A stretch of DNA of 64,000 nucleotides from Enterocloster aldenensis (GCF_003434055.1 NZ_QVEX01000007.1:124001-188000); one strand, 5' to 3'; positions 43,553 through 53,200 are shown, numbered from the stretch's first letter. A program made the numbers and translations. Notes: generated from the letters alone by a model not told the origin.

Positions 43553-44932
43553 ATGAAATTATGGGGTGGACGTTTTACCAAGGAAACAGACCAGCTGGTA
43601 CACAATTTTAACGAGTCCCTGTCCTTTGACCAGAAATTCTATCACCAGGATATAGAGGGCAGCATTGCCCATGTGAAGATGCTGGAAAAGCAGGGGATTC
43701 TCACTGTACAGGACAGGGATGATATTATCCGCGGATTGGAAAGCATTTTATCCGATCTGGAGAACGGACGGCTGACTATATCCCCCGATTCCGGATATGA
43801 GGATATCCACTCTTTTGTGGAGGGAACCTTGACAGAGCGCGTGGGGGATGCGGGCAAACGCCTCCACACAGGGCGCAGCCGCAATGACCAGGTGGCACTG
43901 GATATGAAGCTTTATACAAGGGATGAGATTGATGAGATAGAGAAGCTGGTAAAAGACCTGTTAAAGGAGCTTCTGGTAATCATGGAAGCCAATATAGATA
44001 CTTTCATGCCGGGATTTACCCATCTTCAGAAAGCCCAGCCAATCACCCTGGCCCACCACATGGGAGCATACTTCGAGATGTTCTCAAGGGACCGTTCAAG
44101 GCTTTGGGACATACGCAGGCGCATGAACTACTGTCCGCTGGGTTCCGGCGCATTGGCAGGCACCACGTATCCCTTGGACCGGGAATATACAGCCGGCCTT
44201 CTGGGGTTTGACGGACCCACGTTAAACTCCATGGATTCCGTGGCTGACAGGGACTATCTGATTGAACTGCTTAGCGCCCTGTCCACCATTGCCATGCATT
44301 TAAGCCGGTTCTGTGAGGAAATCATCATCTGGAACACCAATGAATACCGTTTTGTGGAAATAGATGATTCCTACAGTACAGGCAGCTCCATCATGCCCCA
44401 GAAGAAGAACCCGGACATTGCGGAGCTGATCCGCGGCAAGACCGGAAGGGTTTACGGCGCCCTGGTTTCCCTTCTGACCACCATGAAAGGCATTCCCCTG
44501 GCTTATAACAAGGACATGCAGGAGGACAAGGAGCTCACCTTTGACGCCATTGATACGGTGAAAGGCTGTCTGGCCCTTTTTACAGGCATGATATCTACCA
44601 TGAGTTTCCGCAGGGATGTGATGGAGGCCAGCGCAAAGAACGGCTTTACCAATGCCACGGACGCGGCAGACTACCTGGTGGGCAAAGGCGTTCCCTTCCG
44701 TGACGCCCACGGAATCGTTGGCCAGCTGGTTCTTCTGTGCATTCAGAAAGGTATTGCCCTGGACGACCTTTCCCTGGAGGAATACAGGCAGATAAGCCCT
44801 GTTTTCGAAGAGGATGTATATGATGCCATCAGCATGAAGACCTGTGTGGAAAAGCGTATCACCATAGGCGCTCCGGGCCAGGAGGCCATGAAGCAGGTGA
44901 TTGGAATCTATAAAAAAATGCTGGCGGAGTAA
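43553..44932 (+). CDS. argH: argininosuccinate lyase
   Basis: ArgH of 459 residues splits argininosuccinate to arginine and fumarate. It opens [26 protein letters not shown], has [17 protein letters not shown], the [15 protein letters not shown] segment and the superfamily signature [12 protein letters not shown] with the catalytic Ser. ATG 43553 with AAGGAG is chosen over an upstream start inside yfhO. It begins six bases after yfhO and so seems cotranscribed with cell-surface genes, while argG, argC, argJ and argB lie 14 kb away. Confidence 0.95.
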   Translation: MKLWGGRFTKETDQLVHNFNESLSFDQKFYHQDIEGSIAHVKMLEKQGILTVQDRDDIIRGLESILSDLENGRLTISPDSGYEDIHSFVEGTLTERVGDAGKRLHTGRSRNDQVALDMKLYTRDEIDEIEKLVKDLLKELLVIMEANIDTFMPGFTHLQKAQPITLAHHMGAYFEMFSRDRSRLWDIRRRMNYCPLGSGALAGTTYPLDREYTAGLLGFDGPTLNSMDSVADRDYLIELLSALSTIAMHLSRFCEEIIIWNTNEYRFVEIDDSYSTGSSIMPQKKNPDIAELIRGKTGRVYGALVSLLTTMKGIPLAYNKDMQEDKELTFDAIDTVKGCLALFTGMISTMSFRRDVMEASAKNGFTNATDAADYLVGKGVPFRDAHGIVGQLVLLCIQKGIALDDLSLEEYRQISPVFEEDVYDAISMKTCVEKRITIGAPGQEAMKQVIGIYKKMLAE

Positions 44933-45128
44933 TATGCGCCGGCGTGCGCATTGGCATCATATCGGCCAATGGAAGGACAGATGTATATAACAAACAGCAG
45001 GGGCAGAAAGGCTTAAGGCTGCGGGATGATACAAAAGACAAAGGGGTAAAGGACCTGGATCCATGGCTTGGGGAATCCGGGGGCTTTATCCCTTTGGCGT
45101 CCGTAACAGGCCTGCCAAAAACAATATC

Positions 45129-45157
45129 TTGACGTATTTTATAATTAAATATATAAT
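45129..45157 (+). promoter_or_regulatory. promoter of the Crp/Fnr-type gene
   Basis: TTGACG (45129-45134), 17 nt, TATAAT (45152-45157). The upstream gap 44933-45128 contains one small GC hairpin (ATGCGC/GCGCAT near 44936) and nothing else supported. Confidence 0.7.
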
Positions 45158-45202
45158 ATTTACATCGTGCCAGTTGTAAAAACAACAGAAAGAGGGGAGA
45201 GT

Positions 45203-45895
45203 ATGGAGGAATATCTTCACCGTGTGAAAAAATCTCCATTATTCTATGGGATTAATGATAACGAGCTTTACACGCTCTTAAAGTGCTGCGCAGCGGAGCA
45301 GGTTCCCTATGAGGACGGGGAGTATATCTTCCGTATGGGTGAGTCGGTCAATAAGGTGCTGATCCTGTTAAAAGGCAGGGCGCGCGTGATACAGGAGAAT
45401 TTCTGGGGGCGGCAGGAGATGATTTACCATATCAGGGAAGGGGAACTGTTCGGGGAGTCCTATTCATGCGCAAGGACGCCGGTGCTTCCGGTGAGCGTGG
45501 TGACGGAGGGACCCTGTGAGGCATTGTTCCTGAACTATCAGAGGATGATTACCTTCTGTTCCCTGGCCTGCGAATTCCATACCAGGTTCATCCATAATAT
45601 GCTGCGGCTTGTGTCGGAACACAATGTGAAGCTGGAGAATAAACTGGAGCATGTATGCAGGAAGTCCACCAGGGAAAAGCTGCTCTCCTATCTGTCGGAG
45701 CAGGCCATCTCCCAGGGCGGAAGGGCCTTTGACATTCCCCATAACCGGCAGGAACTGGCAGAGTACCTGTGCGTGGACCGGAGCGCCATGTCCAATGAAC
45801 TGAGCAAGATGCGCACCGAAGGAATCCTGGATTTCCAGAAAAACCATTTTGTGCTGCATGACCGTTATGAGGGGGAAGCGCGGGAAGGGGCTTGA
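45203..45895 (+). CDS. Crp/Fnr family transcription regulator
   Basis: The 230-residue protein has a cyclic-nucleotide-type beta-barrel (about 10-125: SPLFYGINDNELYTLL, YEDGEYIFRMGE, REGELFGESYSC), a long dimer helix and a C-terminal helix-turn-helix (NRQELAEYLCVDRSAMSNELSKMRTEGIL). It lacks a four-Cys Fe-S pattern, so it is not an Fnr oxygen sensor of the classic kind. AGAGGGGAG precedes ATG 45203. Its last five codons are already part of the 35-bp repeat array that follows. Confidence 0.87.
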   Translation: MEEYLHRVKKSPLFYGINDNELYTLLKCCAAEQVPYEDGEYIFRMGESVNKVLILLKGRARVIQENFWGRQEMIYHIREGELFGESYSCARTPVLPVSVVTEGPCEALFLNYQRMITFCSLACEFHTRFIHNMLRLVSEHNVKLENKLEHVCRKSTREKLLSYLSEQAISQGGRAFDIPHNRQELAEYLCVDRSAMSNELSKMRTEGILDFQKNHFVLHDRYEGEAREGA

Positions 45896-46138
45896 GGCGG
45901 AACGGATGGGAAGCGCGGGAAGGGGCTTGAGGCGGAACGGATGGGAAGCGCGGGAAGGGGCTTGAGGCGGAACGGATGGGAAGAACGGGAAGGGGCTTGG
46001 GCCGGAGCGGATGGGAAGAGAACGGGAAGGGGCTTGAGCCGGAGCGGATGGGTGAAGAGTGGAAAGACGCATGGGCCGGAACGGATGGGGAAAGGGCGGG
46101 AAGGCGCATGGGCAGAAACATATGGGGGAAGGGTGGAA
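45876..46138. repeat. 35-bp minisatellite downstream of the Crp/Fnr gene
   Basis: About seven head-to-tail units of roughly 35-39 bp follow the pattern GGGAAGGGGCTTGAGGCGGA plus ACGGATGGGAAGCGC. The first three are nearly identical with 35-bp spacing (CTTGAG at 45891, 45926, 45961) and the later ones decay. The array starts inside the last codons of the regulator gene and fills the whole gap to the terminator at 46165. Open frames across it on both strands are repeat artefacts. Confidence 0.92.
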
Positions 46139-46164
46139 AAGGATCATATAAGAATGGATGAAGG

Positions 46165-46199
46165 AAAAGACGCTCAGCAATTCGGCATGAGCGTCTTTT
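46165..46199. terminator. bidirectional terminator
   Basis: AAAAGACGCTCA pairs perfectly with TGAGCGTCTTTT over 12 bp; it serves the regulator gene and the convergent Gld-type operon. Confidence 0.88.
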
Positions 46200-46222
46200 G
46201 GCGTCCTTCTGTATCGGATATC

Positions 46223-47236
46223 TTATTCCGGATACACGGCATTCAGGCATTTTTCAGCAGCGTCCTTGGAAATCAGGTTAATGGCCCGGGAATCATCCAA
46301 CCTGGTATAATATCCGGTCCCTTCATCATCCGGGCTTCCGATGGAAAGGGCGACGGTCCCTGTATCCCCGCCTTTTTCATAGGTCCATGAAAGCGTCATT
46401 GCGGGAGTGGAGAGACCGTAGCTTCCCAGCTCCTCATCCGTTGCCTTGTAGGTGGTACAGGACTGGATGGATAGCCCGCTGATGGCTTCCGCCAGGTTGT
46501 TGAGGGCGGCGTTGTCCGGGAGACGGTCCGCCTCATTATCAGCAGAGCCTTTGTACCAGGCAATATTATTATCCGCGTCCACTGTCTTTTTGGAGAATCT
46601 GGAGGTGGTTCCATTCCTGGTAACCGTGATTTCCTTTATGTCGGACCCGGTTACATAGGGGAGGGATTCTGTCTCCACAAAGTCGTAAAGGCCTTTGCCG
46701 GATGTCTCGGCCAGGTAGCTCCCTATGGTATATACCTGGCCGCTGCCTTCCAGACAGGCATAATATTCAGCAGCAGTGCTGGCGTATCCGGCGGCTGTGT
46801 CACCTGTGCCCGCCACCTGGTTTCCAATCATCAGGGTCCTGGACGTACCGTCTTCTGATGTCATGACAAACTTGACGGCATCAGGGTTAAGCCCGTAGGA
46901 ATCCAGGCTGTCAGGTGTTTCCAGTTCCCGCTCAGCCGTTAAACGGGACAGCGTGTCTGCCAGCGTGGTAACCGTGTACTGGCGGATGGGACAGTCCTTA
47001 TCAGATTGGTAATACCAGGTATCGCCTTCCTTTTTAAAAGCCAGTCCCTGGCCGTCTTTTTCCCAGCTGATGGAAGTGAGCCCCTGGATGTCGGTCACAT
47101 AAATCTGGCTGTCCTCTGCCTGCCCTGCCAGCTCATCCGCCTTCCTGTGCTGGTGCCATGTTATGAGGCCGTAAGCGGCGCAGAGTATGACCAGGACAGC
47201 GGCGGCAGGGACCAGGGCGTTTACTTTCTTTTTCAT
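46223..47236 (-). CDS. DUF4340 domain protein of a Gld-type ABC system
   Basis: The 337-residue protein has one N-terminal helix (about 7-25) and an extracytoplasmic DUF4340 region with repeated beta segments (ISWEKDGQGLAFKKEGDTWYY, LNPDAVKFVMTSEDG). DUF4340 proteins occur with GldG-type partners and ABC-2 exporters; their role is unknown. It is the last gene of the four-gene minus-strand operon, 13 bp after the GldG-like gene. Confidence 0.82.
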   Translation of the reverse strand: MKKKVNALVPAAAVLVILCAAYGLITWHQHRKADELAGQAEDSQIYVTDIQGLTSISWEKDGQGLAFKKEGDTWYYQSDKDCPIRQYTVTTLADTLSRLTAERELETPDSLDSYGLNPDAVKFVMTSEDGTSRTLMIGNQVAGTGDTAAGYASTAAEYYACLEGSGQVYTIGSYLAETSGKGLYDFVETESLPYVTGSDIKEITVTRNGTTSRFSKKTVDADNNIAWYKGSADNEADRLPDNAALNNLAEAISGLSIQSCTTYKATDEELGSYGLSTPAMTLSWTYEKGGDTGTVALSIGSPDDEGTGYYTRLDDSRAINLISKDAAEKCLNAVYPE

Positions 47237-47249
47237 TCAGATTGCCTCC

Positions 47250-48641
47250 TTACAGTTTACGGCGCTTCATCCAGATTACAAAACCAGCAATCAGGAAGAG
47301 GACCGGAATGACGATGATGAACAGGGCGCTCCATAACCCGCCCGATGTTATCATATTATAGGTAATATCCAGGCTCTTGCTGGGGATGGACAGGTTAGTG
47401 ATGCCCGGCAGCTTGTAGGATACCACATTCATGAATATGGCCAGGTTGGAAATGTTCGGGAAACGCATCAGGATATCATTGTCAATGAAGGCCGGCGCCG
47501 CGATGACCGTGAACACAGAGGATGTATCCTCTTCTTCATTGACCGTTTCCACTGCGGTGGCCCCAAGTATATATGCGCCCTCTGTTTTTTCCTGGGTAAC
47601 AGGGTCAACCAGGATTCCGGAATCAGAGGTGGTAAGGAACGGGGAAACGCTCAGGCCCTCCCTCAGGTTTTCCTGGATGGTCATGCCGGAGGGCTGGACT
47701 GCCAGGGCCGCCTGGCCGGAATCCACGCCTGTTAAGAGGCCGCTTGAGAAGTCATAGTCCGGAATCACATTAAAAGGATTGTTGCTGTAAAAATGCTGGG
47801 GCGCCGGATCTGCCACAAAACCGTTCCTTAAATCCATTCCGTACATGGAACACAGGGAGGTCAGGTTGGTGAGCGTGTCCTGGGTGGTGCCTGCCAGCAG
47901 CAGCAGGTGTCCGCCGTTTTTCAGGTAATCGGTAAGGGTGGTTTTCTCATCCTCGCTGATATCCTTTTGCGGATTGTTGATGATCAGCAGGCTGCAGTCT
48001 TCCGGGACCGCGCTGTCGGTCAGCAGGTTCAGCTCCTTGGTTTCCATGCCTGACTTATCCATGGCGTCAGTGACCGTGGGGGACAGGGCTGCTTCCTGAT
48101 GCCCGGACAGGGTATAGATGGTGGTCCTGTTTTCATTTGTCACATAGTTGATGGCGCTGGTAATCTGTCCCTCGCCGTCAAAGGCTGTCTCATGTATCTG
48201 CTGGTATTGGTAATAGGCCATTAAATCAATCTGGATGATATCGCTGAAAGGGATGGCGGTTTTTTTGCCGGTGGCATCACAGGTGACCAGGATCTGATTG
48301 GTCTGTGTATCCAGGGTGGTCAGGATATCCGGGTGCAGTACCGGGTCATCCTCCGATACCTTGATATGGCCGGACTGGTCCGCGTACAGCTTGACAAAGG
48401 ATGTGATTCGTTCATCCACGGTATCGGGGCTGGCCACGATATGGATGGTTACGTCCTTGTCAAGATTACTGAGAAGATCTTTGGTTGTGTCCCCCAGGGT
48501 AAGGATCTGGCTGGAACTTAAATCGTGCTTCATGTATTTTGCCGGAATTTTTCCTATAATCAGATTCACAATAATGATGGCAGCAATGACCACAATGGTG
48601 AAGACTGCCATGTAGCTGCCCTTTTTTAGTTTTCTTGTCAT
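47250..48641 (-). CDS. GldG-like ABC transporter auxiliary protein
   Basis: The 463-residue protein has an N-terminal helix (about 10-32), a large extracytoplasmic domain of the ABC-type auxiliary/GldG kind (TKDLLSNLDKDVTIHIVAS, YADQSGHIKV, TIYTLSGHQEAALSPTVTDAM, LLIINNPQKDISEDEK) and a C-terminal helix before WMKRRKL. It partners an ABC-2 permease and ATPase; the exported or handled compound is unknown. ATG 48641 follows AAGGAGG; an earlier in-frame ATG at 48689 is less likely. Confidence 0.82.
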   Translation of the reverse strand: MTRKLKKGSYMAVFTIVVIAAIIIVNLIIGKIPAKYMKHDLSSSQILTLGDTTKDLLSNLDKDVTIHIVASPDTVDERITSFVKLYADQSGHIKVSEDDPVLHPDILTTLDTQTNQILVTCDATGKKTAIPFSDIIQIDLMAYYQYQQIHETAFDGEGQITSAINYVTNENRTTIYTLSGHQEAALSPTVTDAMDKSGMETKELNLLTDSAVPEDCSLLIINNPQKDISEDEKTTLTDYLKNGGHLLLLAGTTQDTLTNLTSLCSMYGMDLRNGFVADPAPQHFYSNNPFNVIPDYDFSSGLLTGVDSGQAALAVQPSGMTIQENLREGLSVSPFLTTSDSGILVDPVTQEKTEGAYILGATAVETVNEEEDTSSVFTVIAAPAFIDNDILMRFPNISNLAIFMNVVSYKLPGITNLSIPSKSLDITYNMITSGGLWSALFIIVIPVLFLIAGFVIWMKRRKL

Positions 48642-48723
48642 TTCTTCCTCCTTGCTGTTGGGGTGTGCATATGGCGGGCGTTCTATCACAGGAACTTATG
48701 CAATGCAGTGCCAGACCGGTCTG

Positions 48724-49590
48724 TCAGCTCCATCTCCGTTTCTGGGTGGCCTGCACCGTGAGGAACAGAAGTACGCCGGCCATGCTCACATAGTACACCA
48801 GTCCCCCGATATCCAGGATATGGGTGTTGACGATGGAATCAAATACATCGGTCAGGACGATTTTCTCCAGGATGTCTTTCAGCCCATGCTCCAGAAGGCG
48901 CTGGTTTATCAGATAGGTCCCGATAAGCCCGGCAGCCCCCAGTATTTCCAGTCCAAGGGACAGGGGGATGTGGCCCGTAAGGCGGTACAGGATGAAGCAT
49001 ACAAGACTCCAGAGAATCAGAAGCCCGGCCAGGGAGCCATAGGCAGTGGTGGGCAGGAAATTTAAAAGCCCGGGCCACAGGATTAAAAGCAAGAGGATTC
49101 CGAATGTACCTGCCGCCGCAATCAGCTGGCTTTCCGTAAGGGAAGATATGAAAAGGCCGATGGCAATGTATACACAGCCCATAAGGAAAAATGCCAGTAT
49201 GGAGGCGTAATCCTCAGCCAGGTATGCGGTGCCGTTTGCCTTGATGATTAAGGGACAGAGGCAGGCAATGGCCATGGGGATTGCGAAGATGGTGACCATG
49301 GAAAGGTATTTTCCCAGGACAATGTCCCAGACAGACACGGGCGCCGTAAGCAGCATCTGGTCGGTACGGGAACGGCGTTCATCCGACATGCTGCGCATGG
49401 TCAGTATGGGCACTGCAATCATCAGTATCATCAGGGTGGAGCTAAGGGTATAGGAAAAATAGGGGTACCCGTTAATCATGTTGTAGACCATGAAGTAAAT
49501 GCCTATGAACATGGTTACAAAGGCTATGAAAACATAACCGGTCATGGAATAGAAATAGGATTTCAGTTCACGTTCATAAATCGCTTTCAT
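48724..49590 (-). CDS. ABC-2 type permease, GldF-like
   Basis: The 288-residue permease has about seven membrane helices. It begins MKAIYERELKSYFYSMTGYVFIAFVTMFIG, as GldF/NosY-like permeases do, and has MRSMSDERRSRTDQMLLTAPVSVWDIVLGKYLS, the coupling region to the ATPase. It overlaps the ATPase gene by 17 bp. The gap to the GldG-like gene is 82 bp. Confidence 0.88.
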   Translation of the reverse strand: MKAIYERELKSYFYSMTGYVFIAFVTMFIGIYFMVYNMINGYPYFSYTLSSTLMILMIAVPILTMRSMSDERRSRTDQMLLTAPVSVWDIVLGKYLSMVTIFAIPMAIACLCPLIIKANGTAYLAEDYASILAFFLMGCVYIAIGLFISSLTESQLIAAAGTFGILLLLILWPGLLNFLPTTAYGSLAGLLILWSLVCFILYRLTGHIPLSLGLEILGAAGLIGTYLINQRLLEHGLKDILEKIVLTDVFDSIVNTHILDIGGLVYYVSMAGVLLFLTVQATQKRRWS

Positions 49591-50704
49591 TGTTTTCCTC
49601 CTCCTCTTTGTCAGGCTGTTCTTTGGGGAGAGTTTCGTCCTTCAAGGAATCCCCGTCCTTCAAGGAATCCCCGTCCTTCAAGGAATCCCCGTCCTTCAAG
49701 GAATCCCCGTCTTTCAGGGAATCTCCGTCCTTCAGGGAATCTCCGTCTTTCATGGAATCTTCTTCCGTCAGTTCCAGGAAGACCTCCTCCAGGGATGCCC
49801 TGGATGTTGACATGGAGAGGATGGGCATATGGTTCTGCGCAAACATATAGAACAAGGTCTCGCGGATATCTTCTGTCTGGTTCAGGGCGTTTCTGTCTGT
49901 CTGGAGGCTCAGATGACAGACCGGACTCCCTTCCTCCTGAAGCGCGCTGCTTACAGTGATGGCGGAAATGGGCATCAGCAGGTTCATGATGTCATCCCTG
50001 GAGCCCTTTACGTCCAGTTCCAGTCCCGCGGACCCCTCCAGCTGGCGCTCCAGGTTTTCCGGCGTATCACTGGCAATCAGCTTTCCATGGGAAATGATCA
50101 TGATGTGGTCGCAGACAGCGCTGACCTCTGAGAGGATATGGGAGCTGAGTATGACAGTATGCTTCCTGCCCAATTCGCGGATCATATCCCGAATCTCGAT
50201 AATCTGTTTGGGATCCAGTCCCACGGTGGGCTCATCCAGGATGATTACATCCGGTTTGCCGAGGATGGCCTGGGCCATTCCCACCCTCTGGCGGTAGCCC
50301 TTGGAAAGGTTGCGTATCAGGCGCCCCTTCACATCCTGGATTTTAACCAGTTCCATGACCTCGCTGATGGAGGCCTTAATGCTGTCTTTTGGAAGCTTTT
50401 TTAACTTTGCGGCAAATACAAGGTACTCATATACGGTCATATCCGTATACAGGGGCGGTACCTCAGGAAGATAACCCATGCATTTTTTTGCCTGTTCCGG
50501 TTCCTCCAGTATATTATGGCCATCGATTAATACTTCTCCTTTTGTGGCGCCCAGATAACCGGTCATGATGTTCATGGTGGTGGATTTTCCGGCGCCGTTG
50601 GGACCAAGGAAGCCGTAAATCTGACCGTCTTCCACTGTAAAGCTCAGATGATCCACTGCCAGATGGCCGCCATAATCCTTTACAAGATTTTTCACTTCAA
50701 TCAC
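49574..50704 (-). CDS. ABC transporter ATPase with C-terminal hexapeptide repeats
   Basis: The 376-residue ATPase starts at GTG 50704 behind GGGAGG. Walker A is GPNGAGKST (about 35-43), the signature is NLSKGYRQRVGMAQ, and Walker B is VIILDEPTVGLDP. A DUF4162-like tail follows. Residues 315-356 are seven tandem copies of S(L/M)KDGD, and the last 20 residues are acidic. The tail lies beyond the normal end of GldA-like ATPases, so repeat number should not affect ATP use but could alter contacts or stability. First gene of the operon. Confidence 0.9.
   Translation of the reverse strand: MIEVKNLVKDYGGHLAVDHLSFTVEDGQIYGFLGPNGAGKSTTMNIMTGYLGATKGEVLIDGHNILEEPEQAKKCMGYLPEVPPLYTDMTVYEYLVFAAKLKKLPKDSIKASISEVMELVKIQDVKGRLIRNLSKGYRQRVGMAQAILGKPDVIILDEPTVGLDPKQIIEIRDMIRELGRKHTVILSSHILSEVSAVCDHIMIISHGKLIASDTPENLERQLEGSAGLELDVKGSRDDIMNLLMPISAITVSSALQEEGSPVCHLSLQTDRNALNQTEDIRETLFYMFAQNHMPILSMSTSRASLEEVFLELTEEDSMKDGDSLKDGDSLKDGDSLKDGDSLKDGDSLKDGDSLKDETLPKEQPDKEEEENNESDL
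49637..49762 (-). repeat. 18-bp in-frame tandem repeat, seven units
   Basis: Seven 18-bp units encode SMKDGD, five SLKDGD and a final SLKDET. The four nearest the 3' end of the gene are identical at DNA level, which points to recent expansion. Confidence 0.95.
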
Positions 50705-50818
50705 TGGTTGTTTCCTCCCGTCTGTTATTTATACGCATATTTACCAAATAGTTTTAAATTTAAAATGTGATAAAACTGTGTTGAAAATATTATTTTTTTA
50801 TAATAATAGTTTTATATT

Positions 50819-50858
50819 CGCAAAATCACGCACAAAGACGCAAAATATTGCACAGAAA
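50819..50858. repeat. 20-bp direct repeat between the ABC operon and tkt
   Basis: CGCAAAATCACGCACAAAGA is followed at once by CGCAAAATATTGCACAGAAA, 16 of 20 positions alike. It lies just upstream of the tkt promoter in an AT-rich 230-bp divergent gap, and could be a pair of regulator sites. Confidence 0.5.
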
Positions 50859-50874
50859 AATGCAAGAAAGGGTA

Positions 50875-50903
50875 TTGCCCTGCATTGCATCAGTTGGTAT
50901 AAT
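50875..50903 (+). promoter_or_regulatory. promoter of transketolase
   Basis: TTGCCC (50875-50880), 17 nt, TATAAT (50898-50903), about 75 nt before the start at 50977. Confidence 0.65.
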
Positions 50904-50976
50904 ATAGGACAGTTGGTAAAAAAATAACATAATGAGATGTATTGTGATGCCCCAGGGCATCGGAATGGAGGGAACT

Positions 50977-52959
50977 ATGAATCAGATTGATACCATGTCA
51001 GTCAACGCAATCCGCGTTCTCGCAGCAGACGCTGTACAGAAGGCAAAATCAGGCCACCCGGGACTTCCGCTGGGTTCGGCAGCCATGGCTTACGAGCTTT
51101 GGGCCAACCATATGAACCATAATCCTAAGAATCCCCAGTGGAAGAACAGGGACCGCTTCATCCTTTCAGGAGGCCATGGATCAACCCTTCTTTACTCGCT
51201 GCTTCATCTGTTTGGATATGGCCTGACCAAGGAAGACATGATGAATTTCCGTCAGATGGATTCCCTGACACCGGGACATCCGGAATACGGACATACGGTT
51301 GGCGTTGAGGCCACCACAGGACCCCTGGGCGCAGGTATGGGCATGGCCGTGGGCATGGCGATGGCTGAGTCCCATCTGGCAGCCGTGTTTAACAAGGACG
51401 GATACCCTGTGGTTGACCATTATACTTACGTGCTGGGCGGGGACGGCTGCATGATGGAAGGTATTTCCTCCGAGGCATTTTCCCTGGCAGGGACCCTGGG
51501 CCTTAGCAAGCTGATCGTGTTCTACGATTCCAATAAGATTTCCATTGAGGGAAGCACGGACATCGCATTTACGGAGAACGTGCAAAAGCGCATGGAGGCG
51601 TTTGGATTCCAGCTGCTGACTGTGGAGGACGGCAATGACCTGGATGCCATCGGCAGAGCCATCGAGGAGGCAAAGGCGGATACCGCGCGTCCTTCCTTTA
51701 TTACGGTTAAGACCCAGATCGGCTACGGCTGCCCGGCTAAGCAGGGCAAGGCCAGCGCTCACGGCGAGCCTCTGGGTGATGATAATGTAACTGCCATGAA
51801 GGAGAACCTGAACTGGCCATCCATGGAACCGTTCTATGTACCGGATGAGGTATATGCCAATTATGAGGCACATGCTGAAAAGGGTGCCAAGGCAGAGGAA
51901 AAGTGGAATGCCTTATTTGACGAATACTGCCAGAAGTATCCGGAAATGAAGGATATGTGGGACAAGTTCCATAATCCGGAACTGGCTAAGGCGGCATATG
52001 ACTGCGAGGAGTACTGGGCATACGATGAGAAGCCGGATGCAACCAGAAGCTTATCCGGCAAGCAGCTTCAGAAGCTTAAGAACCTGATGCCTAACCTCAT
52101 TGGCGGCGCAGCCGACCTGGCTCCGTCCACCAAGACCTATATGGCGGATATGGGGGATTTCTCCAAGGATAACTATGCCGGACGCAACCTGCACTTCGGT
52201 GTGCGCGAACTGGCCATGGCAGCCATTGGAAACGGCCTGATGCTTCACGGAGGACTGCGGGCATTTGTCTCCACTTTCTTTGTGTTCAGTGATTACACCA
52301 AGCCAATGGCAAGGCTGTCCGCGCTGATGGGCGTGCCGCTGACCTTTGTATTTACCCATGACAGCATTGGCGTGGGCGAGGATGGACCTACCCATGAGCC
52401 CATTGAGCAGCTGGCCATGCTGCGCTCCATGCCGAACTTCCACGTATTCCGTCCGGCTGACGCAACAGAGACAGCAGCGGCCTGGTACAGCGCGGTATCT
52501 TCCCAGAAGACACCTACCGCCCTTGTGCTTACAAGGCAGAACCTGCCCCAGCTGGCCGGCTCCAGCAAGGAAGCCTTAAAGGGAGCGTATATCCTGGAGG
52601 ATTCTTCCAAGGAAGTTCCGGATGCAATCATCATTGCTACTGGTTCTGAGGCCCATCTGGCAGTAGGCGCAAAGGCTGAACTGGCAAAGGAAGGCGTGGA
52701 TGTGCGTGTTGTCAGCATGCCGTGTATGGATGTATTCGAGGAGCAGTCTGAGGAATACAAGGAAAAGGTTCTTCCAAAGGCAGTAAGGAAGAGGGTTGCA
52801 GTGGAAGCGTTGGGAGACTTTGGATGGGGCAGATATATCGGCCTGGACGGCGCTGCCGTTACCATGAAGGGCTTTGGTGCCAGCGCACCTGCGGGACTGC
52901 TGTTTAAGAAGTTCGGATTCACGGTTGAGAACGTGGTGGAGGCTGTAAAGTCACTGTAA
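50977..52959 (+). CDS. tkt: transketolase
   Basis: The 660-residue enzyme is full length. It moves two-carbon ketol units in the pentose phosphate pathway using thiamine diphosphate. Motifs: SGHPGLPLGSAAMAYELW, the cofactor signature GGDGCMMEGISSEAFSLAG, DSNKISIEG, and in the pyrimidine domain THDSIGVGEDGPTHEPIEQLA. The frame opens 15 codons upstream, but ATG 50977 has GGAGGG five bases before it. It is monocistronic with a strong terminator. Confidence 0.96.
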   Translation: MNQIDTMSVNAIRVLAADAVQKAKSGHPGLPLGSAAMAYELWANHMNHNPKNPQWKNRDRFILSGGHGSTLLYSLLHLFGYGLTKEDMMNFRQMDSLTPGHPEYGHTVGVEATTGPLGAGMGMAVGMAMAESHLAAVFNKDGYPVVDHYTYVLGGDGCMMEGISSEAFSLAGTLGLSKLIVFYDSNKISIEGSTDIAFTENVQKRMEAFGFQLLTVEDGNDLDAIGRAIEEAKADTARPSFITVKTQIGYGCPAKQGKASAHGEPLGDDNVTAMKENLNWPSMEPFYVPDEVYANYEAHAEKGAKAEEKWNALFDEYCQKYPEMKDMWDKFHNPELAKAAYDCEEYWAYDEKPDATRSLSGKQLQKLKNLMPNLIGGAADLAPSTKTYMADMGDFSKDNYAGRNLHFGVRELAMAAIGNGLMLHGGLRAFVSTFFVFSDYTKPMARLSALMGVPLTFVFTHDSIGVGEDGPTHEPIEQLAMLRSMPNFHVFRPADATETAAAWYSAVSSQKTPTALVLTRQNLPQLAGSSKEALKGAYILEDSSKEVPDAIIIATGSEAHLAVGAKAELAKEGVDVRVVSMPCMDVFEEQSEEYKEKVLPKAVRKRVAVEALGDFGWGRYIGLDGAAVTMKGFGASAPAGLLFKKFGFTVENVVEAVKSL

Positions 52960-53030
52960 TGCGGGTTCGTTTAATCAGCTCAATCAGCCAGGTATATAAA
53001 ACAGTCATATAATAGTGTTATCAATGATGG

Positions 53031-53084
53031 TCCCCGGACAGCGGCGGAAGACAGTTGGGTCTTCCGGCTGACCGGGGATTTTTT
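53031..53084 (+). terminator. strong intrinsic terminator after tkt
   Basis: TCCCCGG pairs with CCGGGGA, with inner CAGC/GCTG and GGAAGAC/GTCTTCC stems, followed by six T. Confidence 0.9.
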
Positions 53085-53200
53085 GCGCGGATGATGCGGA
53101 TTGAATAATTAATGTGGGAATGATATAATCTGGTAAGCACCAGCGTGTTTTAGGAATGAGAAGAGATAGGATTCACAGATGCAAGCTAAATGGAGGAAAT

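Noticed and set aside
44944..45132. Short 62-codon frame after argH
   Set aside because: No ribosome site, no recognisable product, and it overlaps the promoter region of the Crp/Fnr gene.
45876..46138. CRISPR array
   Set aside because: Units are head-to-tail with no unique spacers, and no cas genes are present.
45464..46390. Open frames in several phases across the 35-bp minisatellite
   Set aside because: They are repetitive Pro/Ser/Arg or Gly/Arg strings caused by the repeat; no ribosome site or family features.
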